Numbered from the stretch's first letter, positions 1 to 6,546 are shown. The stretch is DNA of 16,879 bases from DATAYF01 sp036272735 (GCA_036272735.1 DATAYF010000037.1:1-16879); one strand, 5' to 3'. Made by a program: numbers and translations. Notes: generated from the sequence alone by a model not told the origin.

Positions 1-418
1 TAATCACGCCGGGTGCGACCCGCTCGACGGGACGAAATGTATCGGTAGTGATGGGGCCGCGATCATCGACTGGCTGGCCCAGCGGGTTCACTACACGACC
101 GAGCAGGGCATCGCCAACGGGAACCTGCACAACCTGCCCCGTGGTGCGCACTTCGTCGTCTTCACGGATTTTTGTATAGTCGCCCAGAATGGGGCAACTG
201 ACCGTCTCTTCTTCGAGGTTGAAGGCCATGCCGTACAATCCGGTGCGGGTAAATTCTACGAGCTCAAGATACTTCACATCTTGCAGGCCGTAGATGCGAG
301 CGACACCGTCCTGTACTGAGATGACGGTACCCACGCTCGCCGTCGAAGTCGTGTTGGCTCCGAAGCCTGCGATGTTTTTCTCTATGATGGCACTGATTTC
401 ATCAGCCCAAGTTGCCAT
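1..418 (-). CDS. atpA: ATP synthase F1 subunit alpha, N-terminal part (continues past window edge)
   Basis: This is the N-terminal ~139 residues of the alpha subunit of the F1 catalytic head, which forms the alpha3beta3 hexamer and carries non-catalytic nucleotide sites. The translation begins MATWADEISAIIEKNI and goes on through the beta-barrel segment typical of alpha subunits (VGTVISVQDGVARIYGL, then GLYGMAFNLEEE and VGDALLGRVVNPLGQPVDD). The Walker A lysine would lie just beyond the window, so nucleotide binding cannot be checked. The ATG at 418 follows a strong AGGAGGA ribosome site at about 8 bases. It is the sixth visible gene of the atp operon, 56 bases after atpH, and nothing about it is unusual. 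Identity is secure from the sequence; only the truncation at the window edge limits the call. Confidence 0.97.
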   Translation of the reverse strand, partial: MATWADEISAIIEKNIAGFGANTTSTASVGTVISVQDGVARIYGLQDVKYLELVEFTRTGLYGMAFNLEEETVSCPILGDYTKIREDDEVRTTGQVVQVPVGDALLGRVVNPLGQPVDDRGPITTDTFRPVERVAPGVI

Positions 419-474
419 CGTTTTCCTCCTGGTAATTCCTATAAATGGTTTAAGTGGTTCTTCGTTTTGCTTTG

Positions 475-1101
475 TTAGACGGTGGTTTGTGTTCTGGAGT
501 CGCGGTGCGTGGCACTATGATCCTGGTCAGCTTCTTCAGAGAAAAAATCGACGTTGGCCCCTGAGACGTTTGCCAGCAAGTCTTGTTGGAGGGCAGAGAG
601 ACGATATCGTACGCTGCCGTCGATCACCTGGTCCCCCACGCGTGCCACCACCCCGCCCAGGATGCTCGGGTTCACTCGCGTCTGCATAATAATGGTCTTG
701 CCCGTCGTTTTTTCCAACGCGTGCATGACCAGATTGCTTTGTGCTTCGTCCATCTGCTCCGCCGTCGTCACCTCGGCCACCGCCTCGTTCCGGTAATTGA
801 GCACCAGTTGTTCCAGTTCGTTTGCGATGTTTTGCATCGCATCGACCAGGTTTCGCTGAACAATCAGCAACGCCAGGTTGAGCGATATTGGCTGTACCCT
901 CGACTCCAACGACTGGCGTAGCGCGTTCTCTTTACGCTGGGCGGGAATTTTGGGCTCGCGTAACAGATACGCGAGCGTGCGATGTCTAAATAGTTCAGCT
1001 ATTCCACGAACATCATCTAGCGTGCGATCTACCGTATTCTGTTTCAGCGCTAGCCCAAACATTGCCTCAGCGTAGCGACGTGCTATCGCTCCCTTTAGCA
1101 T
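475..1101 (-). CDS. atpH: ATP synthase F1 subunit delta
   Basis: The delta subunit forms the upper peripheral stalk, clamping the top of F1 to the b subunit so that the rotor can do work. The 208-residue product has the usual opening (AIARRYAEAMFGLALKQN) and the conserved C-terminal region with GGVVARVGDQVIDGSVRYRL at roughly residues 149-168. It is longer than many bacterial delta subunits (about 180) because of a polar, charged tail of some 25 residues after LLANVSG, with no recognisable motif. The start ATG overlaps the atpF stop by one base (TAATG), and GAGGA lies about 9 bases upstream, so translation is probably coupled to atpF. Confidence 0.95.
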   Translation of the reverse strand: MLKGAIARRYAEAMFGLALKQNTVDRTLDDVRGIAELFRHRTLAYLLREPKIPAQRKENALRQSLESRVQPISLNLALLIVQRNLVDAMQNIANELEQLVLNYRNEAVAEVTTAEQMDEAQSNLVMHALEKTTGKTIIMQTRVNPSILGGVVARVGDQVIDGSVRYRLSALQQDLLANVSGANVDFFSEEADQDHSATHRDSRTQTTV

Positions 1102-1637
1102 TAGTTATTCCTCGACTGATCACTAGCAGCGACAAACTCTTCGACCAGGCGGCGATTGTCTTTGTTATCTATTGAGCGGCTAATGACTTTGCTCGCTGCA
1201 TCAATAGAGAGTTTCACCACCAGGCGGTTCAGTTCGTTGCGTGCACGGTTGGCCTCTTGCTGAATACGTGCAACCTGCTGCTGACCGATCTGCTCGGCGC
1301 GTGCGCGCGCGTCTTCCTCGATTTTCTGGGCTTCACGCTGTGCATTTTTGGTTGCGCGTTCAATGGTATCTTGTGCTCGTACGCGTGCTTCGGCCAGGAC
1401 CTTCTCCGCGCGCTCCGTAGCCGCGGTCAGCTCTTGCTTGGCGCGTTCGGCGTTTTCGATGCCCTCACGAATGACCTGCTGTCTTTTCTCTAGCGTGCGA
1501 ATCACGATGGGAAGGACGAGTTTATAGAGGACAGCCAGGACGATAAGAAAGCTTATAAGCTGAGAGATGAGGGCGAGGCCATTAATGCCTAAGCCGTTCC
1601 CACTACTACTGGCAGCAAGCACGAATGCTAGTTGCAT
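1101..1637 (-). CDS. atpF: ATP synthase Fo subunit b
   Basis: Subunit b is the membrane-anchored peripheral stalk that connects subunit a with delta. I place the start at the ATG at 1637 (MQLAFVLAASSS), which has GAGGAG about 9 bases upstream; an ATG at 1679 would add 14 residues but lacks a ribosome site. The protein is then 178 residues: one hydrophobic segment at about 20-40 (ISQLISFLIVLAVLYKLVLP) followed by a long, charged, alanine-rich coiled coil (KRQQVIREGIENAERAKQEL and on to ARARAEQIGQQQ), as expected for the b dimer. It overlaps atpH by one base. The 114 or so bases upstream hold a large inverted repeat that separates it from atpE. Confidence 0.95.
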   Translation of the reverse strand: MQLAFVLAASSSGNGLGINGLALISQLISFLIVLAVLYKLVLPIVIRTLEKRQQVIREGIENAERAKQELTAATERAEKVLAEARVRAQDTIERATKNAQREAQKIEEDARARAEQIGQQQVARIQQEANRARNELNRLVVKLSIDAASKVISRSIDNKDNRRLVEEFVAASDQSRNN

Positions 1638-1700
1638 AATCACTGTCTCCTCACTAATCAGAAGCGTAAGTTTCGCCATACCCGTGCTTACATGGAATAC

Positions 1701-1767
1701 GGAGACGTGGCTCCTGTTACTATTTCTTCTCTCTATAGAAGAAACAGAAATAACGCGCTACGTCTCC
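1701..1767 (-). other. Large inverted repeat between atpE and atpF
   Basis: An 8-bp outer stem (1701-1708 with 1760-1767), a 4-bp middle stem (1716-1719 with 1751-1754) and an 8-bp inner stem (1723-1730 with 1737-1744) would fold the atpE-atpF intercistronic RNA into one interrupted hairpin with a 6-base loop. No T-run follows on the minus strand, so it does not look like an intrinsic terminator. Hairpins in this place can act as barriers to 3' decay or as processing sites, which would help make c subunits in excess; that role is inferred. Confidence 0.7.
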
Positions 1768-1793
1768 ATACTCTGTTCGGGTATCAGGGTAAC

Positions 1794-2021
1794 TTAGGCT
1801 ACGTGGACGAACAAGATCAGCAGTGCAACCACGAGGGCGTAAATAGCAACAGCTTCTGCAAAGACGATAGCCAGGATCATGTTGGTCTGGATCAAAGGAG
1901 TGGCTTCGGGATTACGGCCGATGGCGCTCGCGCCGTTACCGCCGATAAGACCGATAGCAACGCCAGGTCCGATGGCTCCTAAACCGATGGCAAGTCCTGC
2001 TGCAAGTTGAACTGTAGACAT
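1794..2021 (-). CDS. atpE: ATP synthase Fo subunit c
   Basis: Subunit c is the rotor ring protein; each copy carries one ion across the membrane per turn. The 75-residue product is a helical hairpin: first helix about 5-33 with the glycine-rich packing motif (GLGAIGPGVAIGLIGG), the polar RNPE loop at 36-39, and a second helix at about 47-72 with the essential carboxylate Glu56 (VFAEAVAIY). The residue after Glu56 is alanine and the position matching the Na+-ring glutamine in helix 1 is isoleucine, so the sequence indicates proton rather than sodium coupling. A strong AAGGAGGA ribosome site precedes the ATG. Hairpins flank the gene on both sides, consistent with separate control of c-subunit dosage. 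Confidence 0.97.
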   Translation of the reverse strand: MSTVQLAAGLAIGLGAIGPGVAIGLIGGNGASAIGRNPEATPLIQTNMILAIVFAEAVAIYALVVALLILFVHVA

Positions 2022-2082
2022 GATCTAAAATCCTCCTTAAGGATGTATGTTTTATTGCTGATAAATGTTGAAATGTATGCAA

Positions 2083-2105
2083 TCGTGGGCAGTATATGTC
2101 CACGA
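2083..2105 (-). other. Small hairpin between atpB and atpE
   Basis: A 6-bp perfect stem (2083-2088 with 2100-2105) with an 11-base loop sits in the 169-base gap between atpB and atpE. No T-run follows, so termination is unlikely. The rest of the gap holds only the strong atpE ribosome site. It may be a processing or stability element; a chance hairpin is also possible. Confidence 0.4.
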
Positions 2106-2190
2106 GTAGCAAGCTTTGGGATAAGTACGTTTAAGTACGACGTTTGGATCTTGCAAACGCGCTGCACGCTCTGGTGAACGAACAGCGGTT

Positions 2191-3051
2191 TTAATCGACC
2201 GCTATATCGGTAACTCGCTCTCCACCCGCGTGCTCACCCTCATCGTGGCCGTGGCCTATCGTCGCCTGTTGCATGAACAGCAAGGTCAGGAACGCGAATA
2301 CGAAAGCCTGAATACCAGCGATGAAAATTTCGAATGGGATGAAGATAATGTCGGGTAAAACTGGTATCAAGAAGGCGAAGATCGCCAACAAAATGCTACC
2401 AGCAAAAATGTTCCCAAAGAGTCGGAAAGAGAACGAAATCAAACGTCCTAATTCACTGATGATTTCCAGGATACCGACGAAGAACTCGACAATGCCCATT
2501 GGCCCATGCGTAAAAAGGGCGCGGAAGTTCAGGTATTTGCTGATCTGCTCTCCAGCACCTAACGTGGTGAAACCAAAGATTTGCGCGGCTACCACTGAAA
2601 CCAGCGCCATCGCCAGGTTCAAGTTGATGTCGGTAGTCGGTGGGCGCAACCATGGGACAATCTGGTTCGAGAGATTGCCCGTGAGCCAAAAGCTGCTCGC
2701 ATGAACGCCTGGGCTAATCGTGCCAATGGTGTCAATGCCCGGTATCACGTCCATCATATTGCCAAGAAAAATGAAAAGAAAGAATGCGGCAACGAGCGGA
2801 AAGAACTTTCGTCCCTTCTCTTTGCCCGCGATGCCCTCAACCAGGTTGAGTAGCGCTTCGATCATCCATTCGAAGGCGTTCTGAAAACCCCTGGGTATCA
2901 TATCGCGCCGTCGTACGCCAAAATAGCAGAGTACAAAGAGCACAATAATGCATATCCAGGTGCAAAGGAATGTGTTGGTGACCGGATAGCTCCCGATATA
3001 AAAGATCGTATCAGGGGCAATCGCTATGCTAGGAAGTCTCCACAGATTCAC
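2191..3051 (-). CDS. atpB: ATP synthase Fo subunit a
   Basis: Subunit a provides the two half-channels through which protons reach and leave the c ring. The 286-residue protein is very hydrophobic, with several membrane helices. It has the family hallmark SFSFRLFGNIFAG with the essential arginine at 210, the conserved RPPTTDINLNLAMAL segment at 136-150, and a glutamine at 248 in the last helix pair. Residues 266-274 form a short histidine- and acid-rich stretch (GHGHDEGEH) that is cytosolic or periplasmic and of unknown use. The start is GTG at 3051, chosen because GGAGG lies 8 bases upstream and the N-terminus fits the family. It follows atpZ by 83 bases and precedes atpE. Confidence 0.96.
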   Translation of the reverse strand: MNLWRLPSIAIAPDTIFYIGSYPVTNTFLCTWICIIVLFVLCYFGVRRRDMIPRGFQNAFEWMIEALLNLVEGIAGKEKGRKFFPLVAAFFLFIFLGNMMDVIPGIDTIGTISPGVHASSFWLTGNLSNQIVPWLRPPTTDINLNLAMALVSVVAAQIFGFTTLGAGEQISKYLNFRALFTHGPMGIVEFFVGILEIISELGRLISFSFRLFGNIFAGSILLAIFAFLIPVLPDIIFIPFEIFIAGIQAFVFAFLTLLFMQQATIGHGHDEGEHAGGERVTDIAVD

Positions 3052-3134
3052 TCGGCTTCCTCCCTATATGCCGAGCCTTGCCAGGTCCTGTTCAATGTGC
3101 CATGGTTGGTTCCCCGTTTATTGTTCTTCTACTA

Positions 3135-3356
3135 CTACTTGAGTATGAATTGTTTTAATAAACGGTACGCGCCATACATGCCAGCGATCAGGCCAAGCAG
3201 CAGCCCGAGAAGTAGAAACAATGGTTCGGTATGGGTGAGACCGTCCAGGAAATGCCCTCCGACGGCTCCTGCGACAATGGGGACGGCTATAGTAAAGCCC
3301 ATTCCGCTCAACACTCCCACGGTCTGTCCTATGGGGGCCTGCGGCCTCTGTTTCAT
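3135..3356 (-). CDS. atpZ: AtpZ/AtpI-type small membrane protein of the ATP synthase operon
   Basis: The 73-residue protein has two predicted membrane helices (about 14-34 and 44-66) and the AtpZ/AtpI family pattern: a glycine-rich first helix, GHFLDGLTHTEPLFLLLGLLLG across the turn (residues 34-55), and an ending YGAYRLLKQ. Family members sit first in atp operons and have been linked to c-ring assembly or to magnesium/calcium supply; which applies here cannot be told from sequence. The ATG at 3356 has only a weak ribosome site. It lies about 25 bases downstream of a tandem pair of TATAAT boxes that likely start the whole operon. The distinction between AtpZ and AtpI names rests on length only. 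Confidence 0.85.
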   Translation of the reverse strand: MKQRPQAPIGQTVGVLSGMGFTIAVPIVAGAVGGHFLDGLTHTEPLFLLLGLLLGLIAGMYGAYRLLKQFILK

Positions 3357-3385
3357 TACGTTAATCCCGTCTGTCTTCTCTCATC

Positions 3386-3429
3386 ATTATACCAGTAGGA
3401 TTATAGCACAGAGCATAAATCGAATGCAA
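3386..3429 (-). promoter_or_regulatory. Tandem extended -10 promoters for the atp operon
   Basis: Two perfect TATAAT boxes lie 14 bases apart on the minus strand (3386-3391 and 3400-3405). Each is preceded by TG plus one base (TGG and TGC), giving two extended -10 elements. The upstream box also has TTGCAT at 3424-3429 with an 18-bp spacer. Predicted transcription starts fall around 3379 and 3393, just upstream of atpZ. Start sites are inferred. Confidence 0.75.
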
Positions 3430-3504
3430 CATTCCCATTGCTGGTAGCTATACTAATAGCGCTAGTAGGACCTTGTGAAATTTTTTGCTCACTGAAAAGG
3501 GGAG

Positions 3505-3529
3505 TGCAAAGGGCTGCCAGCCCTTTGCA
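3505..3529 (-). terminator. Probable terminator downstream of the WYL regulator
   Basis: An 11-bp perfect stem (3505-3515 with 3519-3529) with a 3-base loop is followed on the minus strand by a pyrimidine-rich stretch ending in TTTTC, a weak U-tract. It lies between the stop of the regulator (3591) and the atp promoters, so it would insulate the ATP synthase operon from read-through. Confidence 0.6.
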
Positions 3530-3540
3530 TGGGAAGTGGG

Positions 3541-3610
3541 TGGGACCTGGTCCCATAGGCGCGCACGTAAGGACAATTAAGGAGCTTGCGCTAACTGTCC
3601 GTGGCGCGCC
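3541..3610. repeat. Two further inverted repeats at the 3' end of the WYL regulator
   Basis: TGGGACC and GGTCCCA (3541-3547, 3549-3555) form a near-continuous palindrome. Next to it, a larger imperfect inverted repeat pairs 3558-3567 with 3600-3610 (one bulged base) and 3571-3575 with 3596-3600, the right arm lying over the regulator's stop codon. With the hairpin at 3505-3529 this makes three stem-loops within about 105 bases. Function is unknown; mRNA 3'-end protection is the simplest guess. Confidence 0.5.
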
Positions 3611-4686
3611 GTATGGAAAGCCCGATGTGGTTGCCAGCAGGGTCGGTGAAAATAGCCCACCAGCCAACATGCGGGATCTCCGTTTTGGAAACCACCGTTT
3701 TCCCTCCGTGCGCCTCTATGGCGGCCAGCGTGGCATCGATGTCATCAGTCGTGAGATAGACCAGTAGTCTGTCTGGCTGATAAGTAGGCTCTGAAGGACC
3801 GGGGAACCCTTCTGGGGCGAGCACCTTCGCGTCAGTACCAAGGCTCAACAAGATACGCACCAGCCAATCGTACTCCTCTGGTCGCAAACGTACACTGAGC
3901 AATCCTTCCCCATCTCTCTGTGGCTGGATGCGAGATGCCAGATATGTTTCGCGTTCCAGTCTCAGGACGCCACGAGCTGTCAGATGGATGCGTATCTCTG
4001 TGAATGAGGAGTGGACATGGACAATAGGGGAAGCAGCGTCTTCCAAATTTGGAGGTGACGGAGCAGCTTTCACATCCAGAAATCGGTCAACCCGGTACAC
4101 ACGTGTAGCTTTGCGCTCGTAAGAGTATGCCTCACAGTACCAGAGGCCTGCTTCGGAGTGGATGTGCATCGGAGTGCATCGGAAGGAGTGTTTGTTGTGA
4201 GACTCCGTTCTCAGAGCGATAGGTGACAGAAAGCCACTGTTGTTCGTGGGCGTTTTCCAGCAGGTGATCGAGAAACGGTGTCGGATAGGGTCGAGAGGGC
4301 ACATCGAGCGAAAGCGCCTGCTGAAGCTGGTTGAGATCCTGACCTTCCTGTCGCGAGAGGAGGGCCTGAGCTTTATCCAGCAGCGATATGCATTCCTGTT
4401 TGAAGGGTGTGTCACTGAGTTGTGAGAGACTGCTCAGTGCCAGGCGCAACAGGAGGGCTTCATGCAAAGTCAGTGCAAGTGGAGGCAGGGAATAATCTGA
4501 CGGTAAGCTATAGCCACCGGAAGTTCCCAGCGCTGCCGCAATGGGGATGCCCATTTCACATAGAGCATCGATATCACGCTGAATTGTGCGCCTGGACACC
4601 TCAAAACGCCGGGCGATCTCCCCAGCGCTGCGTTTTCCTCCCTGTAAGAGCAAAAGAATAGCGGTCAAACGATCTATACGATTCAT
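3591..4686 (-). pseudogene. WYL-domain transcriptional regulator fused to a half VOC module, frameshifted by a 10-bp duplication
   Basis: The reading frame is split: codons from the ATG at 4686 encode an HTH and half of a WYL domain and stop at 4132, while the rest of the protein continues in another frame to 3591. A perfect 10-bp tandem duplication (4164-4173 and 4174-4183) accounts for the shift; removing one copy restores a single 361-residue protein. In that protein, residues 1-60 are a winged HTH (EIARRFEVSRRTIQRDIDAL), about 140-205 a WYL domain (LWYCEAY, then TRVYRVDRF), about 218-288 the C-terminal WCX region, and about 300-357 an extra module resembling the second half of a VOC/glyoxalase domain (DDIDATLAAIEAHGG, TEIPHVGWWAIFTDPAGN). 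WYL proteins usually end after WCX. As written, only a 184-residue DNA-binding fragment would be made. A sequencing error is possible but a clean 10-bp duplication argues for a real event. Confidence 0.85.
4164..4183. repeat. Perfect 10-bp tandem duplication
   Basis: Two adjacent identical copies of gtgcatcgga (plus strand) lie within the WYL domain of the regulator. The flanking bases differ, so the repeat is exactly two units. Ten is not a multiple of three, hence the frameshift. Loss of one unit gives a continuous frame with the expected WYL-domain residues across the junction (TLLPMHIHSEAGLWY). Confidence 0.95.
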
Positions 4687-4921
4687 GAATACCCTACTGC
4701 CAATACTAACGCGAGGCGTGTGACTATATCTGCATATTTTTGTGTCATGATATCATAGAATGTGCTTGCTGGTCACGTGCGAATTTGCTTGCGCTACTAT
4801 TGCGTCTGTGTCTCACTTCGGGATAGACTGAGGGTAGGCTGTTGGTTAGGCGATGCTTGCCCTCCTCCATATGATTTACACTGTTGTTAAGACTGATACA
4901 GAGTAAGGAGCAAAAAATTTT
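4687..4921. promoter_or_regulatory. Divergent intergenic region between the WYL regulator and DUF3090
   Basis: This 235-base gap must hold promoters for both neighbours, but I see no convincing -35/-10 pair on either strand. Two perfect 10-bp palindromes stand out: ATTCATGAAT at 4681-4690, containing the regulator's start codon, and ATGATATCAT at 4747-4756. Either could be an operator; short AT-rich palindromes also occur by chance. A TAAGGAG ribosome site serves the DUF3090 start. Confidence 0.3.
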
Positions 4922-5509
4922 ATGAGTAACGATTTAGGGCCTATCAATGTCATTGGTGCTGATGCTGTCGGTCAGCCTGGCGAACGCCGCTTCCGTTTGT
5001 TTGTGCGCGGCCTTCTGGGGTCCGCTCTGGTGTGGATGGAGAAAGAGCAATTAAATAGCCTGGCGCTTACCCTTGATCGTGCTCTGGCTATGGTGACGGA
5101 AGGGCAAGTATTACGGGTCGAGGCCCAACGTGGGAACGCGCCTCAGCCCACGGGAATTCCCGACGATTTTCCCTCTTCTCCCAACTTCGAGTTTCAAGTG
5201 GGTCAGATGCGCTTGAGCTATGATGATCAGGATGAGAAGTTTTTATTGAACATTTCGCCACTAGAAATTGTGATGGAGCGTGATCAGGAGCCGCAGGTAG
5301 CTATTAATGAAGAAGAGTCTATCGAGTTTGCCTTTGCGGTCGTGGATGCTCACCAGCTTTCTACCTCCATCTCACTGATCATGAACGCCGGTCGTCCCAC
5401 CTGCCCCTTCTGCCATGCCGTGCTCGATGGTGGTCCGCACGCGTGCGTAAAACAGAATGGTCATCATAAGATTGTGGCGATTGAGGAAGATGAGGAAGAT
5501 CAAGAATAG
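4922..5509 (+). CDS. DUF3090 family protein
   Basis: The 195-residue soluble protein matches DUF3090, a family known from actinobacteria and Chloroflexota with no established function. The family features are GERRFRLFVRG at 20-30 with a following VWMEKEQLNSLALTLDRAL, the FEFQVGQMRLSYDDQDEKFLL strand region from 89, and a C-terminal zinc-finger-like segment RPTCPFC...PHACVKQNGHH with Cys161, Cys164, Cys175 and nearby histidines. It ends in an acidic tail (EEDEEDQE). In actinobacteria this family is often near a histidine phosphatase and a kinase-like gene; neither is visible here. The ATG at 4922 has AAGGAG about 11 bases upstream. The gene stands alone and is closed by its own terminator. Family assignment is firm; role is unknown. 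Confidence 0.88.
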   Translation: MSNDLGPINVIGADAVGQPGERRFRLFVRGLLGSALVWMEKEQLNSLALTLDRALAMVTEGQVLRVEAQRGNAPQPTGIPDDFPSSPNFEFQVGQMRLSYDDQDEKFLLNISPLEIVMERDQEPQVAINEEESIEFAFAVVDAHQLSTSISLIMNAGRPTCPFCHAVLDGGPHACVKQNGHHKIVAIEEDEEDQE

Positions 5510-5512
5510 CAA

Positions 5513-5543
5513 GGGCGCGACCTTTCGCGCCCCTTTAGCTTTT
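5513..5543 (+). terminator. Rho-independent terminator after DUF3090
   Basis: A perfect 8-bp GC-rich stem (5513-5520 with 5525-5532) with a 4-base loop begins four bases after the DUF3090 stop and is followed by the T-rich tail CTTTAGCTTTT. It is a standard intrinsic terminator for the plus strand. Confidence 0.85.
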
Positions 5544-5622
5544 GTCTGTGCCTGGGCGGCAAACCGGGGATGGCCGCCGTGCATTACACTATGCTGTGCT
5601 GCTACTCGCCAGGCTCTTTGCT

Positions 5623-6033
5623 TTAATCAACGCATACGTATTTGTTTGCTTTTTGAAGGTAGGTTTCTTCGTTTGCTTCGATCATAAGCTTATGTAAAAC
5701 GACAACATCGGCATCTGGTAGCCCATCAACTGGCTGCAAGCAAAGACGCATGATGGCTTTGCCGTTCTCCATCACCTGGACATAGCCCTTCGACCTTGGT
5801 ACACGATATATGCGTTGAGGAGCGGTGGGACTTGGAATTTCCAGGTATCCCTTCCAGAGTAACTGGTGGAATTGCTCAGGCGTAACTATATCGCGTAGCA
5901 GATCTGTGGCTTTGCGTTCGGCTCGTGACCAACCTCGAAAGCATGGTTGTACTATCAGCCATATCATTGGCGAGATAGCTAGAGCTATCACAATCCAGCA
6001 CAGGATAGTGAGTGCCTGTGTGACCGGACTCAT
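5623..6033 (-). CDS. Small membrane-anchored protein of unknown function
   Basis: I do not recognise this 136-residue protein. It has one strong hydrophobic segment at about 7-29 (ALTILCWIVIALAISPMIWL), probably a signal anchor, followed by a soluble domain of about 100 residues. Likely structural landmarks are TPEQFHQLLWKGYLEIPSP at 51-69, PQRIYRVPRSKGYVQVMENG at 72-91, and LPDADVVVLHKLMIEANEETYL at 105-126. The well-formed alternation of turns and strands, the coupled start and the absence of any frame disruption indicate a real gene. Its ATG overlaps the stop of the upstream small gene (ATGA), so the two are translated together and may act together. I can assign no enzymatic motif. Confidence 0.75.
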   Translation of the reverse strand: MSPVTQALTILCWIVIALAISPMIWLIVQPCFRGWSRAERKATDLLRDIVTPEQFHQLLWKGYLEIPSPTAPQRIYRVPRSKGYVQVMENGKAIMRLCLQPVDGLPDADVVVLHKLMIEANEETYLQKANKYVCVD

Positions 6034-6269
6034 CCTCCGACAACTCGTGGTACCATAACGATCTGGTCGGCTGTCGGGTCAAACTGTTCAATACGCTCGA
6101 TGGATTTGCCTGGAACAGTTCGAAATGCAGTCGCGCCTTTTGCACGTTCTTGCGCGAATATGCGCTCTGCCTCTTTGACAGCAGAAATCGCCTCAGCGTC
6201 CCCGGATTGGATTTTTTGACCGTCCCACATAATTCGGTCATCACCGCGTCGTGACATCACCCGTAACAT
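6030..6269 (-). CDS. Small conserved-looking soluble protein of unknown function
   Basis: This small protein starts either at the ATG at 6269 (79 residues, AGGAA upstream), the ATG at 6257, or a GTG at 6326 (98 residues) that lacks a ribosome site. I prefer 6269 because the recognisable part begins near MSRRGDDRIMWDG. It continues with an alanine/glutamate-rich helix (AISAVKEAERIFAQERAKGA), TAFRTVPGKSIERIEQFDP and a hydrophobic end (IVMVPRVVGG). It has no membrane segment. The mixed strand-helix-strand pattern suggests a compact fold, but no known domain is evident. The stop overlaps the next start by four bases. A strong promoter lies about 250 bases upstream. Start choice is uncertain; existence of the gene is likely. 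Confidence 0.7.
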   Translation of the reverse strand: MLRVMSRRGDDRIMWDGQKIQSGDAEAISAVKEAERIFAQERAKGATAFRTVPGKSIERIEQFDPTADQIVMVPRVVGG

Positions 6270-6517
6270 TCCCACAGTAGTTCCTGCCTTTCCATTCCAT
6301 ATGAATGAACTTTGTGTATAAGCCACGTTTTTGCGGCTTGCTTACAACACTACGGACGAGACTGCTAAAGTTTAGCGGACATCCTTTGATAGGTGTCTCT
6401 CTAAGCACGTTTCGCTTGGCTACAACGTTTCTTCTGCCGTTATGATAGATAAACGCTGGCATGCCTTTGCCTCTGGCACATGCAAGCATCGGCATAGCTA
6501 CAAGTTTTGTTGTTTCT
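6270..6517 (-). other. Long leader of the unknown two-gene unit
   Basis: About 245 bases separate the promoter at 6518-6546 from the preferred start at 6269. The leader contains a perfect hairpin GCTAAA-C-TTTAGC (6364-6376) and a GGCATGCC palindrome near 6459-6466. An open frame crosses it (up to 101 codons, 6241-6546) but begins inside the -35 box and resembles nothing I know. A regulatory leader is possible; I cannot match it to a known riboswitch class. Confidence 0.35.
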
Positions 6518-6546
6518 ATTGTATATGACAGATGCGGGATAGTCAA
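6518..6546 (-). promoter_or_regulatory. Near-consensus sigma70-type promoter for the unknown two-gene unit
   Basis: TTGACT (6541-6546) and TACAAT (6518-6523) are separated by exactly 17 bp on the minus strand, each with five of six consensus bases. It is among the best promoters in the window and points to the genes at 6269 and 6033. Transcription would begin near 6511. Confidence 0.75.

Noticed and set aside
294..689. 131-codon plus-strand frame over atpA and atpH
   Set aside because: It is antisense to two certain ATP synthase genes and has the Arg/Pro/Ser-rich look of a shadow frame.
1637..1679. Upstream ATG extending atpF by 14 residues
   Set aside because: No ribosome site precedes it, while the ATG at 1637 has GAGGAG at good spacing and gives a normal subunit b N-terminus.
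3401..3670. 89-codon minus-strand frame at the end of the WYL regulator
   Set aside because: It overlaps the VOC-like module in another frame and spans the hairpin cluster; no ribosome site or family match.
4747..4756. ATGATATCAT palindrome as a defined operator
   Set aside because: A 10-bp AT-rich palindrome alone is too weak; no second copy with matching spacing is visible.
6241..6546. 101-codon minus-strand frame in the leader of the small unknown genes
   Set aside because: Its first ATG lies at the -35 box of the likely promoter, internal starts lack good ribosome sites, and the translation resembles no known protein.
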